Source: Limnanthes douglasii subsp. nivea (taxonomy: Eukaryota > Streptophyta > Magnoliopsida > Brassicales > Limnanthaceae). Taken from it: a stretch of DNA of 64,000 nucleotides. Of this stretch, positions 45,976 through 58,790 are shown one piece after another. The DNA is taken from contig JAUPFV010000003.1 of NCBI GenBank assembly GCA_036936605.1, forward strand, positions 149,080,997-149,144,996, read 5' to 3'. The translations under genes and the position numbers were made by a program. The notes under the pieces are model-generated. The model did no database searches and was not told the DNA's origin. It was given only the letters and a program-made list of their open reading frames with translations. Within the stretch, counting starts at the first letter, position 1. Each line of letters starts with the position of its first letter.

Positions 45976-46005
45976 AGACTCTATCTCATCTTGGATAGCT
46001 TCTTT

Positions 46006-46404
46006 CTAAAATGCAGCATCCCCTGATGTCATAACATCACTAAAAGTCCTCGGATCATCTTCAATAACAAAACAATATTTATATTGGTAATCAATCTTAT
46101 CTCTTGATCCTTCAACTAAATAAAGTTGAAAATCAGATCTGAATGACTTAGCTTTTCTAGCTCTAGTACTTCTCCTTGGTTCAGAAGGTTCAGGTACAGA
46201 AACAGTATCATTTGATATATTTTCAGTTTCAATTGAGTTCTTATTCAAAGAGTTTTGAATATTATCTCTAGGTCTAGGTATAGAAGTAAATATTTCTTCA
46301 TCAAATATTGGATCTCTTGACTCGATAACAGTGTTCACCGACACATAGTCATTAGATTCTAACACATAAAACCTATTGTGCAACGGAATGCTCAACATAT
46401 CCAA
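46006..46404 (-). CDS. Unit 1 copia integrase-RT linker
   Basis: 132 codons; keeps LESNDYVSVNTVIESRDPIF, longer at the start than copy A, and PRRSTRARKAKSF. Overlaps the integrase frame by 32 bp. Confidence 0.7.
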   Translation of the reverse strand: MDMLSIPLHNRFYVLESNDYVSVNTVIESRDPIFDEEIFTSIPRPRDNIQNSLNKNSIETENISNDTVSVPEPSEPRRSTRARKAKSFRSDFQLYLVEGSRDKIDYQYKYCFVIEDDPRTFSDVMTSGDAAF

Positions 46405-47089
46405 TGAAGATACAATCTATACCTCTTTCACCTAAATTTTTTCTTTTGGGTTCACTGAGCGTTACAACTGCTCTATATCCCCAAACTCTCAGATAATTTA
46501 GTGTTTGAGGCTTCTTAAACCAAATCTCATACGGGGTCATCTTATTCCTTATAGTAGGAATATGTTTTAATAAATAACAAGTTGTTAACATAGCTTCACC
46601 CCAGAATCTTTTACTCAAACACGAATAGGACAACATAGAATTGACTATTTCTTTCAAAGTTTTATTCCTCCTTTCAGCTATACCATTTTGTTGTGGTGTA
46701 TAAGGAGCCGTGGTTTGATGAATTATACTCGTAGAATGAAAATATATTGGTTCATAATATTCAGTTCTTTTATCCGTACATAGATTTTTAATCAAATCAT
46801 TCTTATGTAGCTCTACTTCTTCCTTATATATTTTAAACTTATCAAGAGCTTCATTTTTAGCATGCAACAAATAAATGTAGCAATATCTAGATGCATCATC
46901 AATAAAAGTAATAACATACTTTTTATTTCCTAACGAAGGTGTAGCAAGAAAATCACATAAATCACTATGTACTAGTTCCAATATTTTGGAAACTCGATTA
47001 ACATTATTGAAAGGTTTTCTAGTTATTTTAGTTAACATGCAAGTTTTACATTTTTCATTGTTTGCATCAACGGGAGGAATAAGGCTCAT
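46373..47089 (-). CDS. Unit 1 copia integrase core
   Basis: 238 codons, uninterrupted: CKTCMLTKITRKPF, LVHSDLCDFLATPS (catalytic Asp in intact context), CTDKRTEYYEPIYFHS (second Asp), APYTPQQNGIAERRNKTL (Glu). The D,D-35-E set is complete here, but the HHCC His part lies behind a TAA upstream, as in copy A. Confidence 0.87.
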   Translation of the reverse strand: MSLIPPVDANNEKCKTCMLTKITRKPFNNVNRVSKILELVHSDLCDFLATPSLGNKKYVITFIDDASRYCYIYLLHAKNEALDKFKIYKEEVELHKNDLIKNLCTDKRTEYYEPIYFHSTSIIHQTTAPYTPQQNGIAERRNKTLKEIVNSMLSYSCLSKRFWGEAMLTTCYLLKHIPTIRNKMTPYEIWFKKPQTLNYLRVWGYRAVVTLSEPKRKNLGERGIDCIFIGYVEHSVAQ

Positions 47090-47242
47090 TTTTTACATGT
47101 CTTTTATTCTTCCATAATTAACATGTCCTAATCTAGCATGCCATAATTCTGTTTTATTCAAATTTCTACGCATACTAGTAGAAGTCATATAAACGATATC
47201 ATTTTGAAACGAAACATTAATATTTAACATAAACATACCATT

Positions 47243-47581
47243 TCACAAATATCTGAATCCCATAAATACACCATGTTTTGACAATGCATATTTGCCACCT
47301 TCGTATACTTGTTTGAAACCACAATTGTTTAAAACAGCACCAGACAAAAGATTATTTCGAATCCCATGAACATACAATACATTATTTAATAATGTGTATT
47401 TTTGAGAAGTAAATAGTAATTTAACATTTCCTAGTCCTTTAATTGGTTCGGTTGCAACATTTCCCATCTTAAGTGAAGATTCATCTTTAATCACTTGAAA
47501 GTTAATGAACCATCGAAGATCTTTACATACATGACTTGTTGCACCCGAATCAATCCGCCAAGCAACATCGACGTCGTGCAC
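47243..47581 (-). CDS. Unit 1 copia protease
   Basis: 112 codons: VAWRIDSGATSHVCKDLRWF with the D-S-G triad, then GLGNVKLLF and LNNVLYVHGIRNNLLSG. Undamaged here, in contrast to copy A. Confidence 0.82.
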   Translation of the reverse strand: MHDVDVAWRIDSGATSHVCKDLRWFINFQVIKDESSLKMGNVATEPIKGLGNVKLLFTSQKYTLLNNVLYVHGIRNNLLSGAVLNNCGFKQVYEGGKYALSKHGVFMGFRYL

Positions 47582-47644
47582 ATAAAATGCATTATATGTT
47601 AAAGATATATAATTCTGACCAAAATTAAAATTCTGAAATAAATT

Positions 47645-48022
47645 CTAACCTTGTTGCTTTTTAGGATCCTTGGATCCACTTAAACCAGCATTGTTTCCAT
47701 TTGGACCAGCATTGTTCCCACTTGGACCAACATTGTTTTTTCCTTTTCCAACTCGACAATTCCTCCTAAAGTGACCAGGTTTGCCACATTTCCAGCATGC
47801 CATTTTAGGTTTTTTACTGGAAAAATTGTTGTTTTTGTTGTTACCTTTAAACTTTTGTTTATTCCCCTTATCTGTATTTGCATTCTTAATGAATCCGCTG
47901 CTTTCAGCCATATTTACATATAAGTTTCCCACTTGGTTTTTACCCTTAGGATTACTTATTTCATCTTGAGCCTTAAGAGATTCTTCAATCTTAAAGTGAC
48001 TACCAAGTTCGACTAAAGTCAT
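47645..48022 (-). CDS. Unit 1 copia gag zinc-knuckle part
   Basis: 125 codons with CWKCGKPGHFRRNC, a canonical CX2CX4HX4C knuckle, and a Gly/Asn-rich tail. Frames 47680-47883 and 47781-47969 are shadows. Confidence 0.82.
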   Translation of the reverse strand: MTLVELGSHFKIEESLKAQDEISNPKGKNQVGNLYVNMAESSGFIKNANTDKGNKQKFKGNNKNNNFSSKKPKMACWKCGKPGHFRRNCRVGKGKNNVGPSGNNAGPNGNNAGLSGSKDPKKQQG

Positions 48023-48039
48023 TTCTTCTTTCTTGTGTT

Positions 48040-48599
48040 TCAGAGTGTGTTTAAAATCCTTCCATGAGGAGGCAATTTATCAATAACAGAAGACACTGAA
48101 ATACATTCGTCCATTTTCATATTGTGTTGGACAAATTGACTCATAATTCGAAGTAGTTCATTATACTGTTCCATCACAGGTTTAGAATCAACCATTTTGT
48201 AATTTATGAAATTACTAACTAGGAACTTCCTACTATAAACATCTTCAGCAATGTATTTCGATTCAATATAATCCCATAACTCTTTTGCAGATTTGAAATT
48301 TTGGTATACATCAAACAAAGTATAAGAAATATCGTTTAATATGTGACCTCGACAAATGTAGTCATCATTTTTCCACTTGCTACTCTCCTTATTTTTTCCA
48401 GTGTTTCATTCTCAGTGATCTCCGGTCAGGGGGTACTCAGGACATACACAACCTTGAGAGTATTAAACAGAAAATGCATCTTTTTCTGCCATCGTCTGAA
48501 ATCATGTCCTTCGAACTTGTCCAACTTAGCAAATTTACTTGTCATCTCTTTCGTTGTTTCTCCTTCGTTCGTTACCTCGATTTTCATACACAAGAACAT
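48040..48599 (-). pseudogene. Unit 1 copia gag N-terminal part
   Basis: ATG at 48599 (MFLCMKIEVTNEG). A TGA interrupts LSTP.PEITE at about 48428; 48040-48318 is open again (FDVYQNFKSAKELWDYIESK, MEQYNELLRIMSQF). A one-base deletion near 48065 throws KLPP.. out of frame relative to copy A, so gag cannot continue into the knuckle. Confidence 0.82.
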
Positions 48600-48614
48600 A
48601 ATATTTCAATTATT

Positions 48615-49085
48615 TGTAGAAAAAGTGTTTGAAGATTTCTGGATAATTCACTAAAGTCTTGTAAAACAATTTCTAATTGAAATATTTTTAGGGTTCTCCA
48701 AAAGTTTTCAAGTGGATAAAATCAGCGATCTTTATTTGTAACAGGAAGAATGATCTCTTGATGTGTTTTATTTTTAGAACATAACTCATACATTAAACAA
48801 TTCGACCAATAAGATAGGTTTGACGGTTTGGGTCGTTGACTTGCAACAATAGCCGATTTAACCAAAATAAAAAATTTCAAATAGGTAAGTTTTTTCCTCG
48901 TGCACCTACATATGTAATTTTTCAAAAGAACTATTAAGAAGATAATCTTCAACCTTCACAACTTGCAGGGTCTAAACACATGCCTTGGGATGATATACAA
49001 ATGTGTTCCAATCTCTGGATGTTAAGCTTTCAACATTGATATCAACACCTAATGTTATATTAAATGGGAATTGGGTATCTCAACA
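48615..49085 (-). repeat. Copia LTR 2 (471 bp, chimeric)
   Basis: Most of it is like LTR 4 (with the 85-bp deletion, 'taaatgggaattg'), but just past its right end the sequence becomes that of LTR 1's flank ('agagatttcagatgg' rather than 'agagatttgagatgg'). Confidence 0.88.
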
Positions 49086-49094
49086 TGAGAGATT

Positions 49095-52000
49095 TCAGAT
49101 GGACTTTAATCCCATCTCAATAGCCGATTTGTGCACAAGATCTCTACTTAACCCTTTGGTTAAATGATCGGCTAAGTTACATTAAGTTCTCACAAACTCT
49201 ACTAAAATAACATCATGCGTGATACGCTCACGAACCATATTGTGTCTAACACCTAAGTGTCTAGACCTTCCTTTGTAAACTTCTCTATAGAGATTGGCCA
49301 AGCAGCTTCACTATCACATCTCATAGATATAGGTGATATCGGCTTGGGCCACAACGGAATTTCGTACATTAAATTTCTTAGCCACTCAACTTCTTTACTC
49401 GTTGCTGCTAATGGCACAAGATCTGATTCCATTGTTGAATCAGTAATACAAGTTTGTTTCTTAGATGCCCAAGAAATAACACCTCCCCTAAGCAGAAATA
49501 CTCATCCACTTGTAGAAGAATGATCTTCCATATTGGAAATGTAACTCGCGTCTGAATATCCTTCAAGTATATAAGGAAATCCAGTATAAGTTAAACCATA
49601 ATTCATGGTTCCTTTCAAATACTTGAATACTCGATTTAAAGCTTGCCAATAATGTGAAATAGTATTGCTAGTATATCTACTAAGTTTTCCAACAACAAAA
49701 GCAATATCTGGCTTAGTGCTAGTCATGGAATACATAAGACACCCGATGGTTCATGAGTATTCAAGTTGAGATACAATATTACCTTTATTAGATATAAGCT
49801 TAAGATTAGGATCTATAGGTGAGATTATCGGGGAACAATCTTTAAAATTTAATTTATTCAATATTTTCTCAATATAGTAAGATTGAGAAATCAATATACT
49901 ATTGTTCTTTCGTTTGTTTCTTATACCAAGAATCATTTCAGCTTCCCCTAAATCCTTCATCTCAAAATTAGATGATAATATTTTCTTCGTTTCATCAACC
50001 TGATTTTGGTCACTACCAAAAATCAACATATCATCTACATATAGACGAATCATAACTCATTTACCAGAATTATCAAATTTACTATATACACACTTGTCTG
50101 CTTGGTTAAAAATAAATCCATTAGACAATATCACATTATAAAAAAATTTATTACAATCTTTTGTTGCTTGTTTCAAACCATACAAAGATTTTTTCAACTT
50201 GCATACCTTGTTTTCACAACCAGACATGACAAACCCTTCCGATTATTTCATATAAATCTCCTCATCCAAATCACCATTCAAGAATGCAGTTTTAACATCC
50301 ATTTGTCTAAATCCCTGGATAACCAATCTATCTTTATACCTTTCAATACCATCTACTTTCATTTTTCGTTTAGAGATCCATCTATTTCCCAATAATTTGC
50401 AACCATGAGGTAAATCAGTTAACTCTCATGTATTATTATGCATGATAGACTCTATCTCATCTTGGATAGCTTCTTTCTAAAATGCAGCATCCCCTGATGT
50501 CATAACATCACTAAAAGTCCTCGGATCATCTTCAATAACAAAACAATATTTATATTGGTAATCAATCTTATCTCTTGATCCTTCAACTAAATAAAGTTGA
50601 AAATCAGATCTGAATGACTTAGCTTTTCTAGCTCTAGTACTTCTCCTTGGTTCAGAAGGTTCAGGTACAGAAACAGTATCATTTGATATATTTTCAGTTT
50701 CAATTGAGTTCTTATTCAAAGAGTTTTGAATATTATCTCTAGGTCTAGGTATAGAAGTAAATATTTCTTCATCAAATATTGGATCTCTTGACTCGATAAC
50801 AGTGTTCACCGACACATAGTCATTAGATTCTAACACATAAAACCTATTGTGCAACGGAATGCTCAACATATCCAATGAAGATACAATCTATACCTCTTTC
50901 ACCTAAATTTTTTCTTTTGGGTTCACTGAGCGTTACAACTGCTCTATATCCCCAAACTCTCAGATAATTTAGTGTTTGAGGCTTCTTAAACCAAATCTCA
51001 TACGGGGTCATCTTATTCCTTATAGTAGGAATATGTTTTAATAAATAACAAGTTGTTAACATAGCTTCACCCCAGAATCTTTTACTCAAACACGAATAGG
51101 ACAACATAGAATTGACTATTTCTTTCAAAGTTTTATTCCTCCTTTCAGCTATACCATTTTGTTGTGGTGTATAAGGAGCCGTGGTTTGATGAATTATACT
51201 CGTAGAATGAAAATATATTGGTTCATAATATTCAGTTCTTTTATCCGTACATAGATTTTTAATCAAATCATTCTTATGTAGCTCTACTTCTTCCTTATAT
51301 ATTTTAAACTTATCAAGAGCTTCATTTTTAGCATGCAACAAATAAATGTAGCAATATCTAGATGCATCATCAATAAAAGTAATAACATACTTTTTATTTC
51401 CTAACGAAGGTGTAGCAAGAAAATCACATAAATCACTATGTACTAGTTCCAATATTTTGGAAACTCGATTAACATTATTGAAAGGTTTTCTAGTTATTTT
51501 AGTTAACATGCAAGTTTTACATTTTTCATTGTTTGCATCAACGGGAGGAATAAGGCTCATTTTTTACATGTCTTTTATTCTTCCATAATTAACATGTCCT
51601 AATCTAGCATGCCATAATTCTGTTTTATTCAAATTTCTACGCATACTAGTAGAAGTCATATAAACGATATCATTTTGAAACGAAACATTAATATTTAACA
51701 TAAACATACCATTTCACAAATATCTGAATCCCATAAATACACCATGTTTTGACAATGCATATTTGCCACCTTCGTATACTTGTTTGAAACCACAATTGTT
51801 TAAAACAGCACCAGACAAAAGATTATTTCGAATCCCATGAACATACAATACATTATTTAATAATGTGTATTTTTGAGAAGTAAATAGTAATTTAACATTT
51901 CCTAGTCCTTTAATTGGTTCGGTTGCAACATTTCCCATCTTAAGTGAAGATTCATCTTTAATCACTTGAAAGTTAATGAACCATCGAAGATCTTTACATA

Positions 52001-53070
52001 CATGACTTGTTGCACCCGAATCAATCCGCCAAGCAACATCGACGTCGTGCACATAAAATGCATTATATGTTAAAGATATATAATTCTGACCAAAATTAAA
52101 ATTCTGAAATAAATTCTAACCTTGTTGCTTTTTAGGATCCTTGGATCCACTTAAACCAGCATTGTTTCCATTTGGACCAGCATTGTTCCCACTTGGACCA
52201 ACATTGTTTTTTCCTTTTCCAACTCGACAATTCCTCCTAAAGTGACCAGGTTTGCCACATTTCCAGCATGCCATTTTAGGTTTTTTACTGGAAAAATTGT
52301 TGTTTTTGTTGTTACCTTTAAACTTTTGTTTATTCCCCTTATCTGTATTTGCATTCTTAATGAATCCGCTGCTTTCAGCCATATTTACATATAAGTTTCC
52401 CACTTGGTTTTTACCCTTAGGATTACTTATTTCATCTTGAGCCTTAAGAGATTCTTCAATCTTAAAGTGACTACCAAGTTCGACTAAAGTCATTTCTTCT
52501 TTCTTGTGTTTCAGAGTGTGTTTAAAATCCTTCCATGAGGAGGCAATTTATCAATAACAGAAGACACTGAAATACATTCGTCCATTTTCATATTGTGTTG
52601 GACAAATTGACTCATAATTCGAAGTAGTTCATTATACTGTTCCATCACAGGTTTAGAATCAACCATTTTGTAATTTATGAAATTACTAACTAGGAACTTC
52701 CTACTATAAACATCTTCAGCAATGTATTTCGATTCAATATAATCCCATAACTCTTTTGCAGATTTGAAATTTTGGTATACATCAAACAAAGTATAAGAAA
52801 TATCGTTTAATATGTGACCTCGACAAATGTAGTCATCATTTTTCCACTTGCTACTCTCCTTATTTTTTCCAGTGTTTCATTCTCAGTGATTTCCGGTCAG
52901 GGGGTACTCAGGACATACACAACCTTGAGAGTATTAAACAGAAAATGCATCTTTTTCTGCCATCGTCTGAAATCATGTCCTTCGAACTTGTCCAACTTAG
53001 CAAATTTACTTGTCATCTCTTTCGTTGTTTCTCCTTCGTTCGTTACCTCGATTTTCATACACAAGAACAT
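49095..53070 (-). pseudogene. Unit 2 copia gag-pol
   Basis: Same parts as unit 1 shifted by 4471 bp: RNase H/RT end 49502-49735, RT palm 49751-50053, deleted RT start about 50057-50446, linker 50477-50875, integrase 50844-51560, protease 51714-52052, zinc knuckle 52116-52493, gag 52511-53070. Differs from unit 1 by very few bases, for example Asp for His at KPDIAF and T for C at 52891. Confidence 0.9.
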
Positions 53071-53085
53071 AATATTTCAATTATT

Positions 53086-53556
53086 TGTAGAAAAAGTGTT
53101 TGAAGATTTCTGGATAATTCACTAAAGTCTTGTAAAACAATTTCTAATTGAAATATTTTTAGGGTTCTCCAAAAGTTTTCAAGTGGATAAAATCAGCGAT
53201 CTTTATTTGTAACAGGAAGAATGATCTCTTGATGTGTTTTATTTTTAGAACATAACTCATACATTAAACAATTCGACCAATAAGATAGGTTTGACGGTTT
53301 GGGTCGTTGACTTGCAACAATAGCCGATTTAACCAAAATAAAAAATTTCAAATAGGTAAGTTTTTTCCTCGTGCACCTACATATGTAATTTTTCAAAAGA
53401 ACTATTAAGAAGATAATCTTCAACCTTCACAACTTGCAGGGTCTAAACACATGCCTTGGGATGATATACAAATGTGTTCCAATCTCTGGATGTTAAGCTT
53501 TCAACATTGATATCAACACCTAATGTTATATTAAATGGGAATTGGGTATCTCAACA
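53086..53556 (-). repeat. Copia LTR 3 (471 bp, chimeric)
   Basis: Identical in type to LTR 2, including the LTR 1-type right flank. Confidence 0.88.
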
Positions 53557-53565
53557 TGAGAGATT

Positions 53566-56500
53566 TCAGATGGACTTTAATCCCATCTCAATAGCCGATT
53601 TGTGCACAAGATCTCTACTTAACCCTTTGGTTAAATGATCGGCTAAGTTACATTAAGTTCTCACAAACTCTACTAAAATAACATCATGCGTGATACGCTC
53701 ACGAACCATATTGTGTCTAACACCTAAGTGTCTAGACCTTCCTTTGTAAACTTCTCTATAGAGATTGGCCAAGCAGCTTCACTATCACATCTCATAGATA
53801 TAGGTGATATCGGCTTGGGCCACAACGGAATTTCGTACATTAAATTTCTTAGCCACTCAACTTCTTTACTCGTTGCTGCTAATGGCACAAGATCTGATTC
53901 CATTGTTGAATCAGTAATACAAGTTTGTTTCTTAGATGCCCAAGAAATAACACCTCCCCTAAGCAGAAATACTCATCCACTTGTAGAAGAATGATCTTCC
54001 ATATTGGAAATGTAACTCGCGTCTGAATATCCTTCAAGTATATAAGGAAATCCAGTATAAGTTAAACCATAATTCATGGTTCCTTTCAAATACTTGAATA
54101 CTCGATTTAAAGCTTGCCAATAATGTGAAATAGTATTGCTAGTATATCTACTAAGTTTTCCAACAACAAAAGCAATATCTGGCTTAGTGCTAGTCATGGA
54201 ATACATAAGACACCCGATGGTTCATGAGTATTCAAGTTGAGATACAATATTACCTTTATTAGATATAAGCTTAAGATTAGGATCTATAGGTGAGATTATC
54301 GGGGAACAATCTTTAAAATTTAATTTATTCAATATTTTCTCAATATAGTAAGATTGAGAAATCAATATACTATTGTTCTTTCGTTTGTTTCTTATACCAA
54401 GAATCATTTCAGCTTCCCCTAAATCCTTCATCTCAAAATTAGATGATAATATTTTCTTCGTTTCATCAACCTGATTTTGGTCACTACCAAAAATCAACAT
54501 ATCATCTACATATAGACGAATCATAACTCATTTACCAGAATTATCAAATTTACTATATACACACTTGTCTGCTTGGTTAAAAATAAATCCATTAGACAAT
54601 ATCACATTATAAAAAAATTTATTACAATCTTTTGTTGCTTGTTTCAAACCATACAAAGATTTTTTCAACTTGCATACCTTGTTTTCACAACCAGACATGA
54701 CAAACCCTTCCGATTATTTCATATAAATCTCCTCATCCAAATCACCATTCAAGAATGCAGTTTTAACATCCATTTGTCTAAATCCCTGGATAACCAATCT
54801 ATCTTTATACCTTTCAATACCATCTACTTTCATTTTTCGTTTAGAGATCCATCTATTTCCCAATAATTTGCAACCATGAGGTAAATCAGTTAACTCTCAT
54901 GTATTATTATGCATGATAGACTCTATCTCATCTTGGATAGCTTCTTTCTAAAATGCAGCATCCCCTGATGTCATAACATCACTAAAAGTCCTCGGATCAT
55001 CTTCAATAACAAAACAATATTTATATTGGTAATCAATCTTATCTCTTGATCCTTCAACTAAATAAAGTTGAAAATCAGATCTGAATGACTTAGCTTTTCT
55101 AGCTCTAGTACTTCTCCTTGGTTCAGAAGGTTCAGGTACAGAAACAGTATCATTTGATATATTTTCAGTTTCAATTGAGTTCTTATTCAAAGAGTTTTGA
55201 ATATTATCTCTAGGTCTAGGTATAGAAGTAAATATTTCTTCATCAAATATTGGATCTCTTGACTCGATAACAGTGTTCACCGACACATAGTCATTAGATT
55301 CTAACACATAAAACCTATTGTGCAACGGAATGCTCAACATATCCAATGAAGATACAATCTATACCTCTTTCACCTAAATTTTTTCTTTTGGGTTCACTGA
55401 GCGTTACAACTGCTCTATATCCCCAAACTCTCAGATAATTTAGTGTTTGAGGCTTCTTAAACCAAATCTCATACGGGGTCATCTTATTCCTTATAGTAGG
55501 AATATGTTTTAATAAATAACAAGTTGTTAACATAGCTTCACCCCAGAATCTTTTACTCAAACACGAATAGGACAACATAGAATTGACTATTTCTTTCAAA
55601 GTTTTATTCCTCCTTTCAGCTATACCATTTTGTTGTGGTGTATAAGGAGCCGTGGTTTGATGAATTATACTCGTAGAATGAAAATATATTGGTTCATAAT
55701 ATTCAGTTCTTTTATCCGTACATAGATTTTTAATCAAATCATTCTTATGTAGCTCTACTTCTTCCTTATATATTTTAAACTTATCAAGAGCTTCATTTTT
55801 AGCATGCAACAAATAAATGTAGCAATATCTAGATGCATCATCAATAAAAGTAATAACATACTTTTTATTTCCTAACGAAGGTGTAGCAAGAAAATCACAT
55901 AAATCACTATGTACTAGTTCCAATATTTTGGAAACTCGATTAACATTATTGAAAGGTTTTCTAGTTATTTTAGTTAACATGCAAGTTTTACATTTTTCAT
56001 TGTTTGCATCAACGGGAGGAATAAGGCTCATTTTTTACATGTCTTTTATTCTTCCATAATTAACATGTCCTAATCTAGCATGCCATAATTCTGTTTTATT
56101 CAAATTTCTACGCATACTAGTAGAAGTCATATAAACGATATCATTTTGAAACGAAACATTAATATTTAACATAAACATACCATTTCACAAATATCTGAAT
56201 CCCATAAATACACCATGTTTTGACAATGCATATTTGCCACCTTCGTATACTTGTTTGAAACCACAATTGTTTAAAACAGCACCAGACAAAAGATTATTTC
56301 GAATCCCATGAACATACAATACATTATTTAATAATGTGTATTTTTGAGAAGTAAATAGTAATTTAACATTTCCTAGTCCTTTAATTGGTTCGGTTGCAAC
56401 ATTTCCCATCTTAAGTGAAGATTCATCTTTAATCACTTGAAAGTTAATGAACCATCGAAGATCTTTACATACATGACTTGTTGCACCCGAATCAATCCGC

Positions 56501-57541
56501 CAAGCAACATCGACGTCGTGCACATAAAATGCATTATATGTTAAAGATATATAATTCTGACCAAAATTAAAATTCTGAAATAAATTCTAACCTTGTTGCT
56601 TTTTAGGATCCTTGGATCCACTTAAACCAGCATTGTTTCCATTTGGACCAGCATTGTTCCCACTTGGACCAACATTGTTTTTTCCTTTTCCAACTCGACA
56701 ATTCCTCCTAAAGTGACCAGGTTTGCCACATTTCCAGCATGCCATTTTAGGTTTTTTACTGGAAAAATTGTTGTTTTTGTTGTTACCTTTAAACTTTTGT
56801 TTATTCCCCTTATCTGTATTTGCATTCTTAATGAATCCGCTGCTTTCAGCCATATTTACATATAAGTTTCCCACTTGGTTTTTACCCTTAGGATTACTTA
56901 TTTCATCTTGAGCCTTAAGAGATTCTTCAATCTTAAAGTGACTACCAAGTTCGACTAAAGTCATTTCTTCTTTCTTGTGTTTCAGAGTGTGTTTAAAATC
57001 CTTCCATGAGGAGGCAATTTATCAATAACAGAAGACACTGAAATACATTCGTCCATTTTCATATTGTGTTGGACAAATTGACTCATAATTCGAAGTAGTT
57101 CATTATACTGTTCCATCACAGGTTTAGAATCAACCATTTTGTAATTTATGAAATTACTAACTAGGAACTTCCTACTATAAACATCTTCAGCAATGTATTT
57201 CGATTCAATATAATCCCATAACTCTTTTGCAGATTTGAAATTTTGGTATACATCAAACAAAGTATAAGAAATATCGTTTAATATGTGACCTCGACAAATG
57301 TAGTCATCATTTTTCCACTTGCTACTCTCCTTATTTTTTCCAGTGTTTCATTCTCAGTGATCTCCGGTCAGGGGGTACTCAGGACATACACAACCTTGAG
57401 AGTATTAAACAGAAAATGCATTTTTTTCTGCCATCGTCTGAAATCATGTCCTTCGAACTTGTCCAACTTAGCAAATTTACTTGTCATCTCTTTCGTTGTT
57501 TCTCCTTCGTTCGTTACCTCGATTTTCATACACAAGAACAT
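53566..57541 (-). pseudogene. Unit 3 copia gag-pol
   Basis: RNase H/RT end 53973-54206, RT palm 54222-54524, linker 54948-55346, integrase 55315-56031, protease 56185-56523, zinc knuckle 56587-56964, gag 56982-57541. Same lesions as units 1 and 2; a private T is at 57422. Confidence 0.9.
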
Positions 57542-57556
57542 AATATTTCAATTATT

Positions 57557-58027
57557 TGTAGAAAAAGTGTTTGAAGATTTCTGGATAATTCACTAAAGTC
57601 TTGTAAAACAATTTCTAATTGAAATATTTTTGGGGTTCTCCAAAAGTTTTCAAGTGGATAAAATCAGCGATCTTTATTTGTAACAGGAAGAATGATCTCT
57701 TGATGTGTTTTATTTTTAGAACATAACTCATACATTAAACAATTCGACCAATAAGATAGGTTTGACGGTTTGGGTCGTTGACTTGCAACAATAGCCGATT
57801 TAACCAAAATAAAAAATTTCAAATAGGTAAGTTTTTTCCTCGTGCACCTACATATGTAATTTTTCAAAAGAACTATTAAGAAGATAATCTTCAACCTTCA
57901 CAACTTGCAGGGTCTAAACACATACCTTGGGATGATATACAAATGTGTTCCAATCTCTGGATGTTAAGCTTTCAACATTGATATCAACACCTAATGTTAT
58001 ATTAAATGGGAATTGTGTATCTCAACA
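57557..58027 (-). repeat. Copia LTR 4 (right, 471 bp)
   Basis: Carries 'tttttggggttctcc', 'cacatacctt' and 'aattgtgtat', each differing from LTRs 2 and 3. The first two agree with the right LTR of copy A, so this is the original right LTR. Confidence 0.88.
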
Positions 58028-58150
58028 TGAGAGATTTGAGATGGACTTTAATCTCATCCCAATAGCCGATTTGTGCACAAGATCTCTACCAATCCCTTTG
58101 GTTAAATGATCGGCTAAATTATATTGAGTTCTCACAAACTCTACTGAAAA
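58028..58150 (-). pseudogene. Stub of another copia pol behind LTR 4
   Basis: Counterpart of 16700-16825, with the same break into non-copia DNA ('cattgacaaaaataagagag'). Confidence 0.85.
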
Positions 58151-58790
58151 ACCTCTACCATTGACAAAAATAAGAGAGCTTATCTAATTTATAATCTATG
58201 ATAAAACTTAAAGATAAAATAAGTAACCTTCTTAGAGAAACCCTTTTTTAAATTTCTTAAGCTAAATATCAAACTATAAGTTAAAACTATATGTTAAAAG
58301 TAAAAAGAGGTAAAATTAATATAAATAATGTCAAAATTTACCAAAGAGGTAACTTTGAAGATTTTGGGGAGTGAATTATTATTTCACACTACGCCACCTA
58401 CAAATTTAGTGTTGTTATTTAAATTTGAGGCTACTAATTCAACATTTTCACTAAATGAAGTATTCCTAAATTGTGTAGGCTTACTTTTATCACTCTAGTC
58501 ATCTTTGGAAACCCCAAATATAGCATCATCATCAAACAAATTTCATTATCAATGAGAAGATATGATTCAAAAGCAGGTATAACTACTCGGTCTCCAAGGC
58601 TTTGAGAGCGCAAGAAGAAGTGTAAATGCTAACTTAGAGGTAAGTCACACTTAAAAACTCATGTGTCGGAAACCATCAAACAGATATGCGACGTCTGACA
58701 GATCAATGAGAAAAGAAGAAGAAGAATCGATACTATTTGTAACCGCTAGAAAAATGAGTCCATACTCGGTAGAAAAGCCAAATGAGTAAT
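58151..58790. other. No gene recognised
   Basis: Matches 16826-17580 without about 75 bp. Minus frame 58651-58881 overlaps it but has no motif. Confidence 0.4.

Larger units (their letters stand above)
44064..58027 (-). mobile_element. Tandem array of three copia units sharing four LTRs
   Basis: LTR-gag-pol-LTR-gag-pol-LTR-gag-pol-LTR, all on the minus strand. LTRs at 44064-44614, 48615-49085, 53086-53556 and 57557-58027. Corresponding points are exactly 4471 bp apart (for example 45031, 49502, 53973). The units differ by only a few bases. All share a 125-bp RT deletion, a gag frameshift and a stop in RNase H, so they were multiplied after the element had died, by recombination rather than transposition. 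An assembly artefact is not excluded. Confidence 0.92.
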
